Both the position numbers and the translations under genes were made by a program. A stretch of 64,000 nucleotides of DNA from an uncultured Campylobacter sp. (GTDB taxonomy: Bacteria > Campylobacterota > Campylobacteria > Campylobacterales > Campylobacteraceae), in assembly GCF_937980635.1 (NCBI RefSeq), contig NZ_CALJPG010000021.1:1-64000 (forward strand), given 5' to 3'. Each line of letters starts with the position of its first letter. Within the stretch, counting starts at the first letter, position 1. Shown here in pieces: positions 1-9,087 of the stretch. The notes beneath the pieces are model-generated. The model was not told where the DNA came from and searched no databases. It saw only the letters and a list, made by a program, of their open reading frames with translations.

Positions 1-1
1 G

Positions 2-676
2 CGAGTGGTTGATCCGCATACTTTCGTGGAGGATAGCTTGCGCGTGTATCGCGCGGTACAGTTTGCCGCAAGATTTGAGCTTCGCACCGAGCCGCGCACC
101 TTAGAGCTCATGCGTAGTATCGACGTTAGCGATCTTAGTCGCGAGCGCGTTAAAGCAGAGCTGATTAAATTTTTCCGTGCACCTGCGCACCGATATGGGA
201 TGATGCTAATGCAAGAGCTGGGGCTTTATGAGCGGGTTTTTGGATTGCAGATTGATACGCGTACGCATGAGCGGCTGATAAAATTCATAGAGCACGGCGA
301 ATCTTTCGTAAGAAATGAAATGTTTTTTTTATACGCGTTTTTGAATTTTTTAGGATTAGATAAAAATAAGATTTTAAAGAATTTAGGGCTAAATTCTCTT
401 TATAAAAGGCTACTTAGAGAGCCGTTTTTTAAGCGGGTAAGCGACGAGCGACTATGTAAAATCGCTCTAAAAATGCCGCTTAAGCAGTGGCTCGGGCTGT
501 ATTGTAAAGGTAGGGTGCAAGCGGCAAAGCGGCTTGGGATTTGGGATAAGAAATTTAAAAGCTTGGTTTGCGCCGCGGATGTCGCTCGCAATCTGCGCGG
601 CGCTGCGATCGGCAAGGAGATCGAGAGGATGCAAGAAGCGGAGATTAGGGCGTTTGTAGCGGCTTTAAAAGCGTAA
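2..676 (+). CDS. CCA tRNA nucleotidyltransferase / poly(A) polymerase family, 3' part
   Basis: This is the C-terminal part of a class II CCA-adding enzyme, which builds or repairs the 3' CCA end of tRNAs. The frame is open to the left edge, so the catalytic head domain with its GS and DxD motifs lies outside the window. The first residues visible (VDPHTFVEDSLRVYRAVQFA, then ARF) are the family signature that follows the catalytic domain, DPxxxFxEDxLRxLRAxRFA. The rest is the helical neck and body that binds tRNA. A GTG at 5-7 is in frame but sits inside this motif, so it is not the start. Poly(A) polymerase I is the alternative name within the family; Campylobacter normally has the CCA-adding version. 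Confidence 0.85.
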   Translation, partial: RVVDPHTFVEDSLRVYRAVQFAARFELRTEPRTLELMRSIDVSDLSRERVKAELIKFFRAPAHRYGMMLMQELGLYERVFGLQIDTRTHERLIKFIEHGESFVRNEMFFLYAFLNFLGLDKNKILKNLGLNSLYKRLLREPFFKRVSDERLCKIALKMPLKQWLGLYCKGRVQAAKRLGIWDKKFKSLVCAADVARNLRGAAIGKEIERMQEAEIRAFVAALKA

Positions 677-725
677 ATTTAGAGAGATTTTTGTAAAATC
701 GCCGTTTTATTTAGGAGCTAGTTTT

Positions 726-1484
726 ATGAAAAAATTCTATCGTCGCGACGAAATTTACGCGTTTTGTAAGAATGCTGCGTCTTTGCAAAAGCGCGCTTTT
801 TGCTTTGATCGCAGGCAAAATTTCGTGATTTTTGTTGCGCGAAATTTTATCTTTTGCGACGAGCGAAATTTAAATTTTTGCGGCGTAAAATTCCATAGCG
901 AAAAGCTTAGCTCGGTAGGATTTTATGACACAGAATTTTACCTATTAAAATTCCATCCGTCGTGCTGTCATACCAAAAAAGCCCACGAGGCGAAGTTTTA
1001 TGGATCGAGCGAATTTCACAGATCACATCACTGTGGCGGGAAACTATATGAGCCGTGCAGCAGCGATGCGGAATTTCACGGCTCACATTGCAGCGAGATG
1101 AAATTTTGCGGATTAGGACATCTTGGCACAAAATCTCACAGCCTGCGTCATATTAAACGCATTAAAGCAAAATTTAGCGAGCCGTATCGCCCGTCCTGTG
1201 CTATGGGGGCAGTTCTCGCGCCGCATCATAGAAAGACGCAAGAGCCGTGTCGCTGCAAGGAGAGATCTGACATCCTGCAGCATCGCAAAATCATGAACCT
1301 AAATTTTATTTCGCAGAATTTCAAATTGTGGAATTTTGCCCATTTAAATTTGCAAGGCTTTACTGCGCGAAATTCCAAGCCGCATAATTTGGCTTTGCAA
1401 AATTCTAAATCTCAAAATCTCGCTTTGCGGAATTTTAAATCGCAAAATTGTGCTCGTTCAAAATCGGTGATTTTTGATGTTTAA
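726..1484 (+). CDS. Hypothetical Cys/His/Phe-rich low-complexity ORF of doubtful reality
   Basis: A 252-codon open frame begins with ATG after a good ribosome binding site (TAGGAG, nine bases upstream) and runs into the start of trmL. The product resembles no family I know. It is rich in His, Cys, Phe and Asn, and its middle and end are built from imperfect repeats coded by AAATTT-like words (units such as KFHSEK, EFHRSH, EFHGSH, KFCGLG, then NFKLWNF, NSKSQNLALRNFKSQN). The same AAATTT words fill non-coding spacers elsewhere in the window, so this may be a repeat-filled spacer that happens to stay open. The clean start signal and 252 codons without a stop argue mildly for expression. It may also be a leader that carries trmL in the same transcript. 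Confidence 0.3.
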   Translation: MKKFYRRDEIYAFCKNAASLQKRAFCFDRRQNFVIFVARNFIFCDERNLNFCGVKFHSEKLSSVGFYDTEFYLLKFHPSCCHTKKAHEAKFYGSSEFHRSHHCGGKLYEPCSSDAEFHGSHCSEMKFCGLGHLGTKSHSLRHIKRIKAKFSEPYRPSCAMGAVLAPHHRKTQEPCRCKERSDILQHRKIMNLNFISQNFKLWNFAHLNLQGFTARNSKPHNLALQNSKSQNLALRNFKSQNCARSKSVIFDV

Positions 1485-1965
1485 TATCGTGTTAGTATAT
1501 CCGCAGATCCACACAAACACAGGCTCCATCGGGCGCATGTGCGTCAATGCGGGGTGTCCTTTGCATCTAATTAAGCCGCTAGGATTTCTCATCGACGACA
1601 AGCATCTGCGCCGCGCGGGGCTCGATTATTGGGCGAACTTGGATCTTAAAATTTGGGAAAATTGGGACGAGTTTATGGCGGCGAATGAGAAATTTAAGCA
1701 GCGCTTCTTTTTTGCGACGACGAAGACGAACAAACTCTACTGCGAGGCAAAATTTCAGCCGGGCGATTTTTTGATTTTCGGCTCGGAGGGACACGGACTA
1801 CCGCTTGAGATAATGCGCACAAACCGCGAAAACTGCATCACGATCCCGATGAGCGGGGCGGGACGCAGTTTAAATTTAGCCACCAGCGTGGGTATCGTAA
1901 CCTACGAAGCGATCCGTCAAAACATCGATAAATTCGACTTTAGGAGCGCGGTTTGCGAGTTTTAG
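1477..1965 (+). CDS. trmL: tRNA (cytidine/uridine-34-2'-O)-methyltransferase TrmL
   Basis: A SPOUT-class methyltransferase that 2'-O-methylates the wobble base (position 34) of tRNA-Leu isoacceptors, using S-adenosylmethionine. The 162-residue product is close to the usual single-domain length. It opens with MFNIVLVYPQIHTNTGSIGR, the family start, and contains the SAM-binding knot elements FGSEGHGLP (near residue 100) and ITIPM-GRSLNLATSVGIVTYEA (near residues 127-150). I chose ATG 1477 rather than the in-frame TTG at 1474 because the family begins at MFN. The gene overlaps the end of the preceding low-complexity frame and the start of the next gene. Confidence 0.93.
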   Translation: MFNIVLVYPQIHTNTGSIGRMCVNAGCPLHLIKPLGFLIDDKHLRRAGLDYWANLDLKIWENWDEFMAANEKFKQRFFFATTKTNKLYCEAKFQPGDFLIFGSEGHGLPLEIMRTNRENCITIPMSGAGRSLNLATSVGIVTYEAIRQNIDKFDFRSAVCEF

Positions 1966-3314
1966 CGCTACTTTTTGCGATGTTTTTCTACGGCGCGAGT
2001 GCGGCGGAGCTGAAAATCGCATCGTTTAACGTACAGAATTTATTCGATGGCAAGGACGACGGCACGGAGTACGCGGATTTTGAGATCGGGCGCGGAGGCT
2101 GGAGCAAGCAAAAATACGAGCGCAAGCTGCAAAAGGTAGCGGACGAGATAAGCGCGCTTAATGCCGATATTTTGGGGCTGCAAGAGATAGAAAACGAAGC
2201 CGTGCTAAAAGCACTTGCTCAGAAAGCGGGCTATAAATTCTACGCTTTTTCGCGCGCGCAAGCCGCACCTGCGGGCGTGGCAGTGATGTCACGCATACCG
2301 ATAAAATTTCAAAAAACCTACCGCCCGATAGAGCTTAAAACACGAGATATTTTGCGCACTGATTTCGCGCTTGGCGGCGCTGATTTTAGCTTTTATGTCG
2401 TGCATATGCTCTCTGCACGCAATCCGCTTAGCGAGCGCAAGCGCAATTTCGCCTTTTTACGCGAGGTTTTGCAAGGGCACCAACGCGCTATCGTAGCGGG
2501 AGATTTTAATACGAATTTCGGGCGAAATTCTTTGCTAAACGAGCTTATCGAGCGCGACGGATTTAATGATTTGTGGGCGCTGCATCCCTGCTCGCAGTTA
2601 AAGCATTTTGGCTCTTGTGAATCTCATGAAAGTGGCGCGGTGCTCGATCATATCTTGCTTAGCGACGATTTTTTTAGTAGCGAGCCGGGATTTAAAAAGG
2701 ATAGCTTCGCGGTTGCTAAATCCTCTACCGCTTCCGATCATTTCCCGATTAGCTTCATTCTGACAGACGAAGGCGCTTTAAAATCTATGCCGAAAAAGCA
2801 AGAATTTTTAGCTAAAAATACCGCTAGCTCCGCAAAGGCTGTCACGATAGAGGAGCTTTACGGGCGCATTATAAGCGAGCCTGTGCTGATAAAAGGCGCA
2901 GTCGTGAGCTTTACAAACCGCCACGGCTTTGCGATCTCCCAAGATGGAAGCGGAGTTTTTGTCTATGGCGGCAGCGGGCTGCAGCTAGGCGATAAACTCG
3001 ATCTGCTAGTAAAAAAGACGAAATTTTACAAACAAAGCTTTGAAATCGATGATTTTGAGATCGTATCTAGAAGCGGCAACGTAGGCTCTATCGCGCCATA
3101 CGTTTTGCCTAGCGCATTGGTGCGGCAGCTGCGCGCAGGAGATGTGATAAGCACGATCAAAGGCGACGTTAAAGACGGCATAATTGATCTAAAAAGCGCG
3201 GGCGAGTTTAGAATTTTTCGCAAAAGCGCTCCTGTACAAAACGGCAAAAATTTAGAATTTAAAAATGCCTATTTTACGATTTATAAAGGGCAAAAGGAAT
3301 TTATAGTAGAATGA
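1953..3314 (+). CDS. Secreted endonuclease/exonuclease/phosphatase-family protein with C-terminal OB-like domain
   Basis: The 453-residue product starts with a signal peptide (RVLALLFAMFFYGASAA) and then an EEP-fold nuclease domain, residues about 20-270. Catalytic motifs are readable: IASFNVQNLFDG, LGLQEIENE (metal-binding Glu), VAGDFNTNFG (Asp/Asn) and ASDHFPISF (Asp-His). Residues about 300-400 (EPVLIKGAVVS... DGSGVFVYGG... KLDLLVKK) look like an OB-fold nucleic-acid-binding domain, an arrangement seen in extracellular DNases. A periplasmic or exported nuclease is therefore likely; the substrate is not shown. Start is TTG 1953, with AGGAG at about 1942, inside the 3' end of trmL. Its TGA overlaps the next ATG (ATGA), so translation is probably coupled. 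Confidence 0.85.
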   Translation: MRVLALLFAMFFYGASAAELKIASFNVQNLFDGKDDGTEYADFEIGRGGWSKQKYERKLQKVADEISALNADILGLQEIENEAVLKALAQKAGYKFYAFSRAQAAPAGVAVMSRIPIKFQKTYRPIELKTRDILRTDFALGGADFSFYVVHMLSARNPLSERKRNFAFLREVLQGHQRAIVAGDFNTNFGRNSLLNELIERDGFNDLWALHPCSQLKHFGSCESHESGAVLDHILLSDDFFSSEPGFKKDSFAVAKSSTASDHFPISFILTDEGALKSMPKKQEFLAKNTASSAKAVTIEELYGRIISEPVLIKGAVVSFTNRHGFAISQDGSGVFVYGGSGLQLGDKLDLLVKKTKFYKQSFEIDDFEIVSRSGNVGSIAPYVLPSALVRQLRAGDVISTIKGDVKDGIIDLKSAGEFRIFRKSAPVQNGKNLEFKNAYFTIYKGQKEFIVE

Positions 3315-3445
3315 TACATGCCGTTATAACCGCACTTTTCGTGCTTTTTATGATATTTATGATCGTAGGATTTAACCGCGAAATGATGGAGAAAAACGAA
3401 AAACGAAATCAACGAAAAAAGGATAAAGATGGAACTACTCATTGA
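3311..3445 (+). CDS. Small single-span membrane protein (44 aa)
   Basis: A 44-residue frame starts at ATG 3311, overlapping the TGA of the preceding nuclease gene, and ends 17 bases inside glyS. The product has one hydrophobic segment (residues about 4-20, AVITALFVLFMIFMIVG), then a charged Lys/Glu/Asn/Arg-rich tail (EMMEKNEKRNQRKKDKD). The topology suggests an inner-membrane anchor with a basic cytoplasmic end. Coupling on both sides (start in the upstream stop, stop inside glyS) makes translation likely. Function is unknown. Confidence 0.6.
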   Translation: MIHAVITALFVLFMIFMIVGFNREMMEKNEKRNQRKKDKDGTTH

Positions 3446-5456
3446 GATTGGGGTCGAGGAGCTGCCTGCGATCCCGTTTTTAAAAGAGCGTGCGAATATC
3501 GCGCCAAAATGGCGCGCAGTGCTTGAGGCTAACCGCATAAATAGCGACTTTCGCTTTGAATTTAGCCCGCGTAGATTTGTGCTATTTCACGAGGATTTTC
3601 CGCAACGCGGCGATGATGCACAGATCGTAAGTACGGGTGCACCAAAATCCGTCGCGCTCAAAGACGGCGCGTGGAGCCCTGCAGCGCTAAGTTTTGCTAA
3701 AAAATGCGGCATAAGCGAAAGCGAGCTGGAATTTCGGCAGGTGGGCGGTAAAGAGGTGCTATATCACGCTGCGGTGCAAAAGGGGCGCGATAGTCGTGAA
3801 ATTCTAGGCGAAATGATAGAGGAGTTTTTACGATCGCTAAATTTTGGACGCGCGATGCGCTGGGGTAGCGGCGAGTTTGAGTTTATCCGTCCGATAAGAA
3901 GTATAGCCTGCGTTTTGGGCGGTCAAAACGTAGATTTTGAAATTTATGGCGTGCGAAGCGCAGCTGCATTTTTTCCGCACCGAAAATTTGGCTACGAAGC
4001 GATTAAATTTAAAGACGCCGCGGATTATTTCGCACTGCTGGAGCGTAACGGCGTAATTTTAAGCGAGCAAAAAAGAAAAGATAAAATTCTAAGCGAGTTT
4101 GCAAAGCTCGAGAAAAAGCATGGTTTTAAGATTGAGGTCGATCCTGCGTTGCTAGATGAAGTAACGGCGATTACCGAGTATCCGACGGCGCTGTTAGGCA
4201 GCTTTGAGCGAGATTTTTTAAGCGTGCCAAAAGAGGTCATTATCACTTCGATGATGGAGAATCAGCGCTATTTTCCCGTTTTCGAGGGTAAAAGCCTAAG
4301 CAATCACTTCGTTGTCGTTAGTAATGCGATCACCGATGATGACGAGCTTGTAGTACGTGGTAATGAAAAAGTTTTACGCGCGCGCCTAAGCGATGCTATG
4401 TTTTTTTGGAAAAGCGATTTGCAAGCGGAATTTAGCCCTGAAAAACTTAAGCAAATTTCCTATATGCAAGCTCTTGGCTCAGTTTATGATAAGCAAGTGC
4501 GCGAGCTAGCTGTAGCAAGGGCGCTGAGCGCGGATTATGCTACGCAGATTGAGGCGGAGATCGGCAAAAAGGACTTCGCGCGGGATGTGGAAAATGCCGT
4601 AATGTTTAGTAAAGCAGACCTTAGCAGCACGATGGTGGGCGAATTTAGCGAGCTTCAAGGCATTATGGGTAGTTACTATGCCGCACACGCTGGACTGGCA
4701 GATCATGTATGCCGCGCGATACGCGAGCAATATCTGCCTAGCGGCGAGGATAGCGAGCTGCCAAGCGGCGTATTTAGTAGCGTAATTGCTGTAGCGATGA
4801 AATTTGAAACGCTCCTGGGACTTTTTAGTATCAATAAAGTTCCAAGCGGCAATAAAGATCCGTACGCGCTTCGCCGCGCAGCTACGGGGCTAATTAAAAT
4901 TTTACTAAATCAAGGATTGAGCTTTGATGCGAATGCGTTGGCGCAAAAGCTGGCGCCAAATTATAAGAAATTTGACATTTCTAAGCTGCTGGATTTTATA
5001 AAAGATAGGTTATATGGAATTTTTGACGAGATAAATCCGTCCGTGATCAAGGCGTGCATCGCAAGCGGCGAGGACGATCTATTACTACTAAGCAAGGCTA
5101 TAAAGGCGCTGGGCGAGATCGCAGCAGCAGCAGATTTTGCAGAGAATTTCGCAACTTTTAAGCGCCTAGCCAATATCATCAAGGACGAAAAAATAGGCGT
5201 GGTGGACGAAAACCTATTCGAACACGACGCTGAGCGTGCGCTAAATGCGGCGTTCAGGGCGATTAAGCTCAACGAAAACGACGTGAGTGGGTATCTGCGC
5301 TCACTATTTGGGCTTAAAGGCGTGATTGATGATTTTTTCGATAATGTGATGATAAACGTCCAGGATACCGCAATACGCGCAAATCGTATCGCAAATATCG
5401 GGCAAATTTATCGCGCGTTTTTGCAGTTTGCCGATATCAAAGAGATAGGATTTTAA
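3429..5456 (+). CDS. glyS: Glycyl-tRNA synthetase beta subunit
   Basis: The beta chain of the bacterial alpha2-beta2 glycyl-tRNA synthetase, which charges tRNA-Gly. At 675 residues it has the normal length. The N-terminus MELLIEIGVEELPA is the family signature, followed by SPRRF, MRWGSGEFEFIRPIR (near residue 140) and the tRNA-contacting central region with MMENQRYFPVFE. The C-terminal part, from about residue 550, is the anticodon-binding domain, including NDVSGYLRSLFGLKGVIDDFFDNVMIN. The alpha-chain gene glyQ is not in the window. A strong terminator lies just downstream, closing this transcription unit before the CRISPR locus. Confidence 0.97.
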   Translation: MELLIEIGVEELPAIPFLKERANIAPKWRAVLEANRINSDFRFEFSPRRFVLFHEDFPQRGDDAQIVSTGAPKSVALKDGAWSPAALSFAKKCGISESELEFRQVGGKEVLYHAAVQKGRDSREILGEMIEEFLRSLNFGRAMRWGSGEFEFIRPIRSIACVLGGQNVDFEIYGVRSAAAFFPHRKFGYEAIKFKDAADYFALLERNGVILSEQKRKDKILSEFAKLEKKHGFKIEVDPALLDEVTAITEYPTALLGSFERDFLSVPKEVIITSMMENQRYFPVFEGKSLSNHFVVVSNAITDDDELVVRGNEKVLRARLSDAMFFWKSDLQAEFSPEKLKQISYMQALGSVYDKQVRELAVARALSADYATQIEAEIGKKDFARDVENAVMFSKADLSSTMVGEFSELQGIMGSYYAAHAGLADHVCRAIREQYLPSGEDSELPSGVFSSVIAVAMKFETLLGLFSINKVPSGNKDPYALRRAATGLIKILLNQGLSFDANALAQKLAPNYKKFDISKLLDFIKDRLYGIFDEINPSVIKACIASGEDDLLLLSKAIKALGEIAAAADFAENFATFKRLANIIKDEKIGVVDENLFEHDAERALNAAFRAIKLNENDVSGYLRSLFGLKGVIDDFFDNVMINVQDTAIRANRIANIGQIYRAFLQFADIKEIGF

Positions 5457-5472
5457 TCCCACTTAGAACTCA

Positions 5473-5504
5473 TTTGCCCAAGGTTTACGAGAACCTTGGG
5501 CAAA
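5473..5504 (+). terminator. Rho-independent terminator after glyS
   Basis: A perfect 13-bp inverted repeat (TTTGCCCAAGGTT / AACCTTGGGCAAA) with a six-base loop (TACGAG) begins 17 bases after the glyS stop and is followed by ATTTTAC. The strong stem and short T-run fit an intrinsic terminator. It sits between glyS and cas6, so cas6 needs its own promoter or read-through. Confidence 0.85.
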
Positions 5505-5528
5505 ATTTTACTGCGCAAAGGAGCGCAA

Positions 5529-6260
5529 ATGCTAATCATCAACGCAAAATTACCAACTAAAAATCTAAAAATCACAAAATCTCTCTCACAGCTGATTCAG
5601 GGCTTTCTTTATCGCTGTCTGCCGGCTTCAGAGCACGTAGGATATAGGCACGAATCAAGCGGTAAAATTTTTAAACGCACGGTGTTTGATTTTATCTTGC
5701 GAGGAGAGGACTTGCGCGTGCGATTTGCTTCATGCGAGCCGGAGTTTGAACGTAAAATCGCGCTAGCAGTGCTAAAAGACGAGCTAAGCTTGGGTGAAAT
5801 TCTATTTACGCAAACTACCGTCGAAGCAAAAAATCATAAAATTTGCGAGAACGAAGCTATTGTGCAAGGCTACGTGGCGTGCGCAGTAAGCGGGCTTTTG
5901 GGGCATAAAGTCTATTTGCAGCCGCAAGATAGCAGGCATTTAGAGATGATGAAGACGAATATTTTACAGCGATTTGAAACGATTATGGGGCGAAAATATG
6001 ATGGCGAAATGGAGTTAAATTTATTGTGGCAAAAGCTGGGTGAATCTGTGAAATTCTATTACGGCAACAATCGCGAGCCAGTATATGCGTGGCAAGCAAG
6101 ATGGAAAATTGTAGCTAATGCAGAACTAATAAATTTGATCCTTGGCACGGGCGTTGGAAGCGGGTGCATGAACTATGGAGTAGGGGTTTTGGAGGTTGTA
6201 AAGCAAGACTGCATTAAAGCACAAATTTCAAATCCTAAAAAGGATGATTGCTTGCTTTAA
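5529..6260 (+). CDS. cas6: CRISPR-associated endoribonuclease Cas6
   Basis: Cas6 cuts the pre-crRNA within each repeat and leaves an 8-base 5' handle, here expected to be ATTGAAAC from the repeat end. The 243-residue protein has the Cas6 double ferredoxin-like layout. It ends with the Gly-rich loop LGTGVGSGCMNYGVGVLEVV (residues about 211-230), the family hallmark, in which G-x-G and the final GxG are visible. His residues near 38 and 42 (EHVGYRH) are candidates for the catalytic site. The start is ATG 5529, with AAGGAG six bases upstream; an upstream in-frame ATG at 5496 lies in the terminator. Its composition resembles host housekeeping genes, unlike the AT-rich effector genes that follow. 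Confidence 0.92.
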   Translation: MLIINAKLPTKNLKITKSLSQLIQGFLYRCLPASEHVGYRHESSGKIFKRTVFDFILRGEDLRVRFASCEPEFERKIALAVLKDELSLGEILFTQTTVEAKNHKICENEAIVQGYVACAVSGLLGHKVYLQPQDSRHLEMMKTNILQRFETIMGRKYDGEMELNLLWQKLGESVKFYYGNNREPVYAWQARWKIVANAELINLILGTGVGSGCMNYGVGVLEVVKQDCIKAQISNPKKDDCLL

Positions 6261-6320
6261 AACCGATTGTATAATAAAAATTTAAAAAAGGCAAATTATT
6301 TCATTAAAACACAATAACTA

Positions 6321-6349
6321 TTGACAATATAATTAAAATTAGTTATAAT
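6321..6349 (+). promoter_or_regulatory. Consensus sigma-70 promoter of the cas8b-cas7-cas5-cas3 operon
   Basis: TTGACA (6321-6326) and TATAAT (6344-6349) are both exact consensus hexamers, separated by exactly 17 bases. The expected transcription start is near 6356, leaving a leader of about 20 bases to the TTG start of cas8b, with GAAAGGA as ribosome binding site. Campylobacter promoters usually lack a -35 box, so a full consensus is notable. Confidence 0.8.
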
Positions 6350-6376
6350 TCGCGTATATTTTAGAAAGGATAAATT

Positions 6377-8170
6377 TTGGGCGATATAGTTAAAATTTTT
6401 TCTAGTATCGGCGAAATTTATGATAAACAGAAAACTAAAATCAACAACAAAAGCTATGAATACGATGCTATTAAAATTTATCTTTGTGATATTAAAAGTA
6501 AAGAAATATTGGTAAATAACAATATTTCAAGAGACGATTTAATAGTTTGTAGATTTGGCATAGGCGCGAATTCTGGCAATTTGTTCCCTAATGTCCAATT
6601 CATTAACAAAGCCGTAAAAGACGATACTCCTAAATTTATAAAAGGAATTTCAAAAGCCGTAAAAAATATGCTCTCTTGCTTCAATCCTGACGATATCAAA
6701 AATGATAAAATATTAACGGATTTATCTAGCTTAAACGAGAGCTTTTTTGATGATATTTTAAGTGAAATTGTAGCTCTACAAGAAGAGCCTAAGAAAAAGG
6801 GCATGAAAGTGGCTACTTTTTTTGCATTATCTTGGGAGGGTAGACCAGTTTCAGCGTATTTCAAAAATATTTTTACGAGTCATTTAAGCGATAGCGATAA
6901 TGGTAAAACTGCCAAAATTTATGGTTATGATATGCTTACAAATAGTATTGGTATCGGTGGAGATGCGAATTTAGCGTTTTGTTCCGTAAATGAGCTGCCG
7001 ACTGCTTTGCAAGACATTAAAGTTAGATTACTACCTCTAAATAGTGCTAATGCAAATTTGGTTAAAAACGGTTTTATGGCAATTGATAAGGAATTATCTT
7101 TTAATTTTTACGGGGATAAAATGGCGGTCTTACCGACGTTAATGGTAAATGATACAAATTTATTAGAAAAAATAGTGGAAATTTTAAAAGATCCGAGCGA
7201 AAAGAAAAAAGATCTGCAAAGCATACAGAATATCGAAGAAAGTATTAATTACGAGTTGGAATCCGTAGCTAAAGCGCAAGCAAATATGCCCGTGCTAAAT
7301 ACAATTCTATTTTATAAAAAAGGCAATGCTGCGGTTAATGTATTATTGCAAATAGATGATGTATTGCCGTCTTATATTTCTAAAATTTCCGATTTAATGG
7401 GTAGATATAATATTAAGGCGATTAGGCGAAAAGATAGTAAAGATCAACAAGATGATACTATTTACATGCAAAATTTATTTCTTAAAAACATCGATATTAT
7501 GGATTTTTTATTATCGCAAAATAGGATGAATTTAGATGATATGATGGAAAAATATGCTGCTTTGATTTATAAAGGCAATATTAACTCTAGTTATGCGTCA
7601 AAAATAGAGTGGGGATTTTATTTTAATTGCGTTAAGACATATCAAAATAGAAGTATAAAAAGTATCGAAAAATATCAAAATTTCTTTAATGAAATAGGTG
7701 CTTTAAATAAAAAAATATCATTTGCAAGGGAGGTTAATTTGCAAGGCTTAAGTGATAAAAAAGAGTTAATAAACTCGATTTTGAAAAATAGCGAATTTCT
7801 AAAAGATAATGAAGTATTGCAGAGTGCATATTTGCTAGGGATGATGTCTGCAGGGTTGATAAATCGCCAATTTGCTATTAGCAAAAATAGTTCATTCGAA
7901 AAATGGCTGAATAATGCCGGATTAATTACGAAAGAGCTTTTAGAACGGATTTGGACCAAGTGCGATGAAACTAACAAAAAACTCTCCAATGTATCGCGAG
8001 GAAAAAGAAGTGCTAATATAGAAATCATGCGCGATATTTTGATTGGAATTTTACCAAGTGCGTTTTTATCTCAAAAGCGGGTTAAGAGCGCTTATGTAAC
8101 GCTAGCTTTTGCTATGGGCGGAAGTGATTTTACGAAATATATTAAAGATAACACTCAAGGAGGCGAGTAA
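6377..8170 (+). CDS. cas8b: Type I-B CRISPR Cascade large subunit Cas8b (Csh1-like)
   Basis: The large subunit of the type I-B Cascade complex, which recognises the PAM and helps recruit Cas3. The assignment rests on position (upstream of cas7 and cas5), length (597 residues, typical of Csh1/Cas8b) and features of the family rather than on a catalytic motif. The sequence is Lys/Ile/Asn-rich, with a helical C-terminal third from about residue 440 that would correspond to the fused small-subunit-like region. Start is TTG 6377 after GAAAGGA. The stop TAA overlaps the cas7 ATG in TAATG, implying coupling. The gene is clearly AT-richer than cas6 before it. Confidence 0.88.
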   Translation: MGDIVKIFSSIGEIYDKQKTKINNKSYEYDAIKIYLCDIKSKEILVNNNISRDDLIVCRFGIGANSGNLFPNVQFINKAVKDDTPKFIKGISKAVKNMLSCFNPDDIKNDKILTDLSSLNESFFDDILSEIVALQEEPKKKGMKVATFFALSWEGRPVSAYFKNIFTSHLSDSDNGKTAKIYGYDMLTNSIGIGGDANLAFCSVNELPTALQDIKVRLLPLNSANANLVKNGFMAIDKELSFNFYGDKMAVLPTLMVNDTNLLEKIVEILKDPSEKKKDLQSIQNIEESINYELESVAKAQANMPVLNTILFYKKGNAAVNVLLQIDDVLPSYISKISDLMGRYNIKAIRRKDSKDQQDDTIYMQNLFLKNIDIMDFLLSQNRMNLDDMMEKYAALIYKGNINSSYASKIEWGFYFNCVKTYQNRSIKSIEKYQNFFNEIGALNKKISFAREVNLQGLSDKKELINSILKNSEFLKDNEVLQSAYLLGMMSAGLINRQFAISKNSSFEKWLNNAGLITKELLERIWTKCDETNKKLSNVSRGKRSANIEIMRDILIGILPSAFLSQKRVKSAYVTLAFAMGGSDFTKYIKDNTQGGE

Positions 8171-9087
8171 TGAAAAAGAAGGAAATTCTATTTCTTTGGG
8201 ACGGCGAAAATTTTAATCCAAACGGCGATATGCTAAGAGATAACGCTCCCAGGATAGACGATGAGACAGGTATAGCAGAAGTTACTGATGTACGTATAAA
8301 GCGAACAATTAGAGATGAAATTATGAAAAAAGACGAAAGTGCGATTTTCATTAAAGAGTATAAAAGAGATGAAAATATCTTAGATTGCAAAAGCGCAATA
8401 CGTGAAGTAATTAACGTGAAGCAAGAAAAAATCGAGATTGAAAAAGAAATTTTATCTAAATTTATCGATATTCGCGCATTTGGTGGAGTTTTGCCGATAT
8501 CGGATAAAGACGAGATGAAAAAAGAAGGCATAAAAACAGCCGGAATTCAATTTGTTGGACCAATTCAGTTTAGAATTAGCAGATCGCTTCATAGAGTTGC
8601 GGTAGAGCATATAAAAGGCACCGGCGCATTTGCAAGCGGTAGCGATAAGGCAAATAAAACGTTTAGAGAAGAAGATTTTTTAAATTATGCAATCTTTGCA
8701 ACTTACGGAATAGTGGATAATCATAGTGCAAAGATTACAAATTTAAGTGAAGATGATGTGAAAGTGATTTTAGGAGCGCTTTGGAGCGGGACTAAAAATT
8801 TAATTACTCGCACGAAAATGGGTCAGATGCCTAGATTTATGCTAGTAATTACATATAAAAATGATACTTTCGCTGGAGATTTAAATAACTGTGTGGCTAT
8901 AAATAGTAGCAAAGAAGACATAGAGATAAGAAGTATAAATGATTTTACGATTGATTTTTCTAGATTAAAAGCTAAACTTACCAGATACGCGCAAGAGATC
9001 GAAAAAATAGAGTATATGAGCGATTTTGACTTCGAGCAAAATAACAGATCACAATTTGATAGTAGTTGGATAAAAATAGGATTTTAA
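8170..9087 (+). CDS. cas7: Type I-B Cascade backbone protein Cas7 (Csh2)
   Basis: Cas7 polymerises along the crRNA to form the Cascade backbone. The 305-residue product begins with the DevR/Csh2 signature: ILFLWDGENFNPNGD, then PRIDDETGIAEVTDVRIKR and IRDEI, within the first 60 residues. A later block (GIVDNHSAKIT, then ALWSGTKNLITRTKMGQMPR, near residues 180-220) also fits Csh2 and carries the Lys-Met-Gly-Gln stretch usual in this subfamily. It overlaps cas8b by one base and abuts cas5 directly (TAA then ATG), so the three are one translationally linked unit. Confidence 0.95.
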   Translation: MKKKEILFLWDGENFNPNGDMLRDNAPRIDDETGIAEVTDVRIKRTIRDEIMKKDESAIFIKEYKRDENILDCKSAIREVINVKQEKIEIEKEILSKFIDIRAFGGVLPISDKDEMKKEGIKTAGIQFVGPIQFRISRSLHRVAVEHIKGTGAFASGSDKANKTFREEDFLNYAIFATYGIVDNHSAKITNLSEDDVKVILGALWSGTKNLITRTKMGQMPRFMLVITYKNDTFAGDLNNCVAINSSKEDIEIRSINDFTIDFSRLKAKLTRYAQEIEKIEYMSDFDFEQNNRSQFDSSWIKIGF

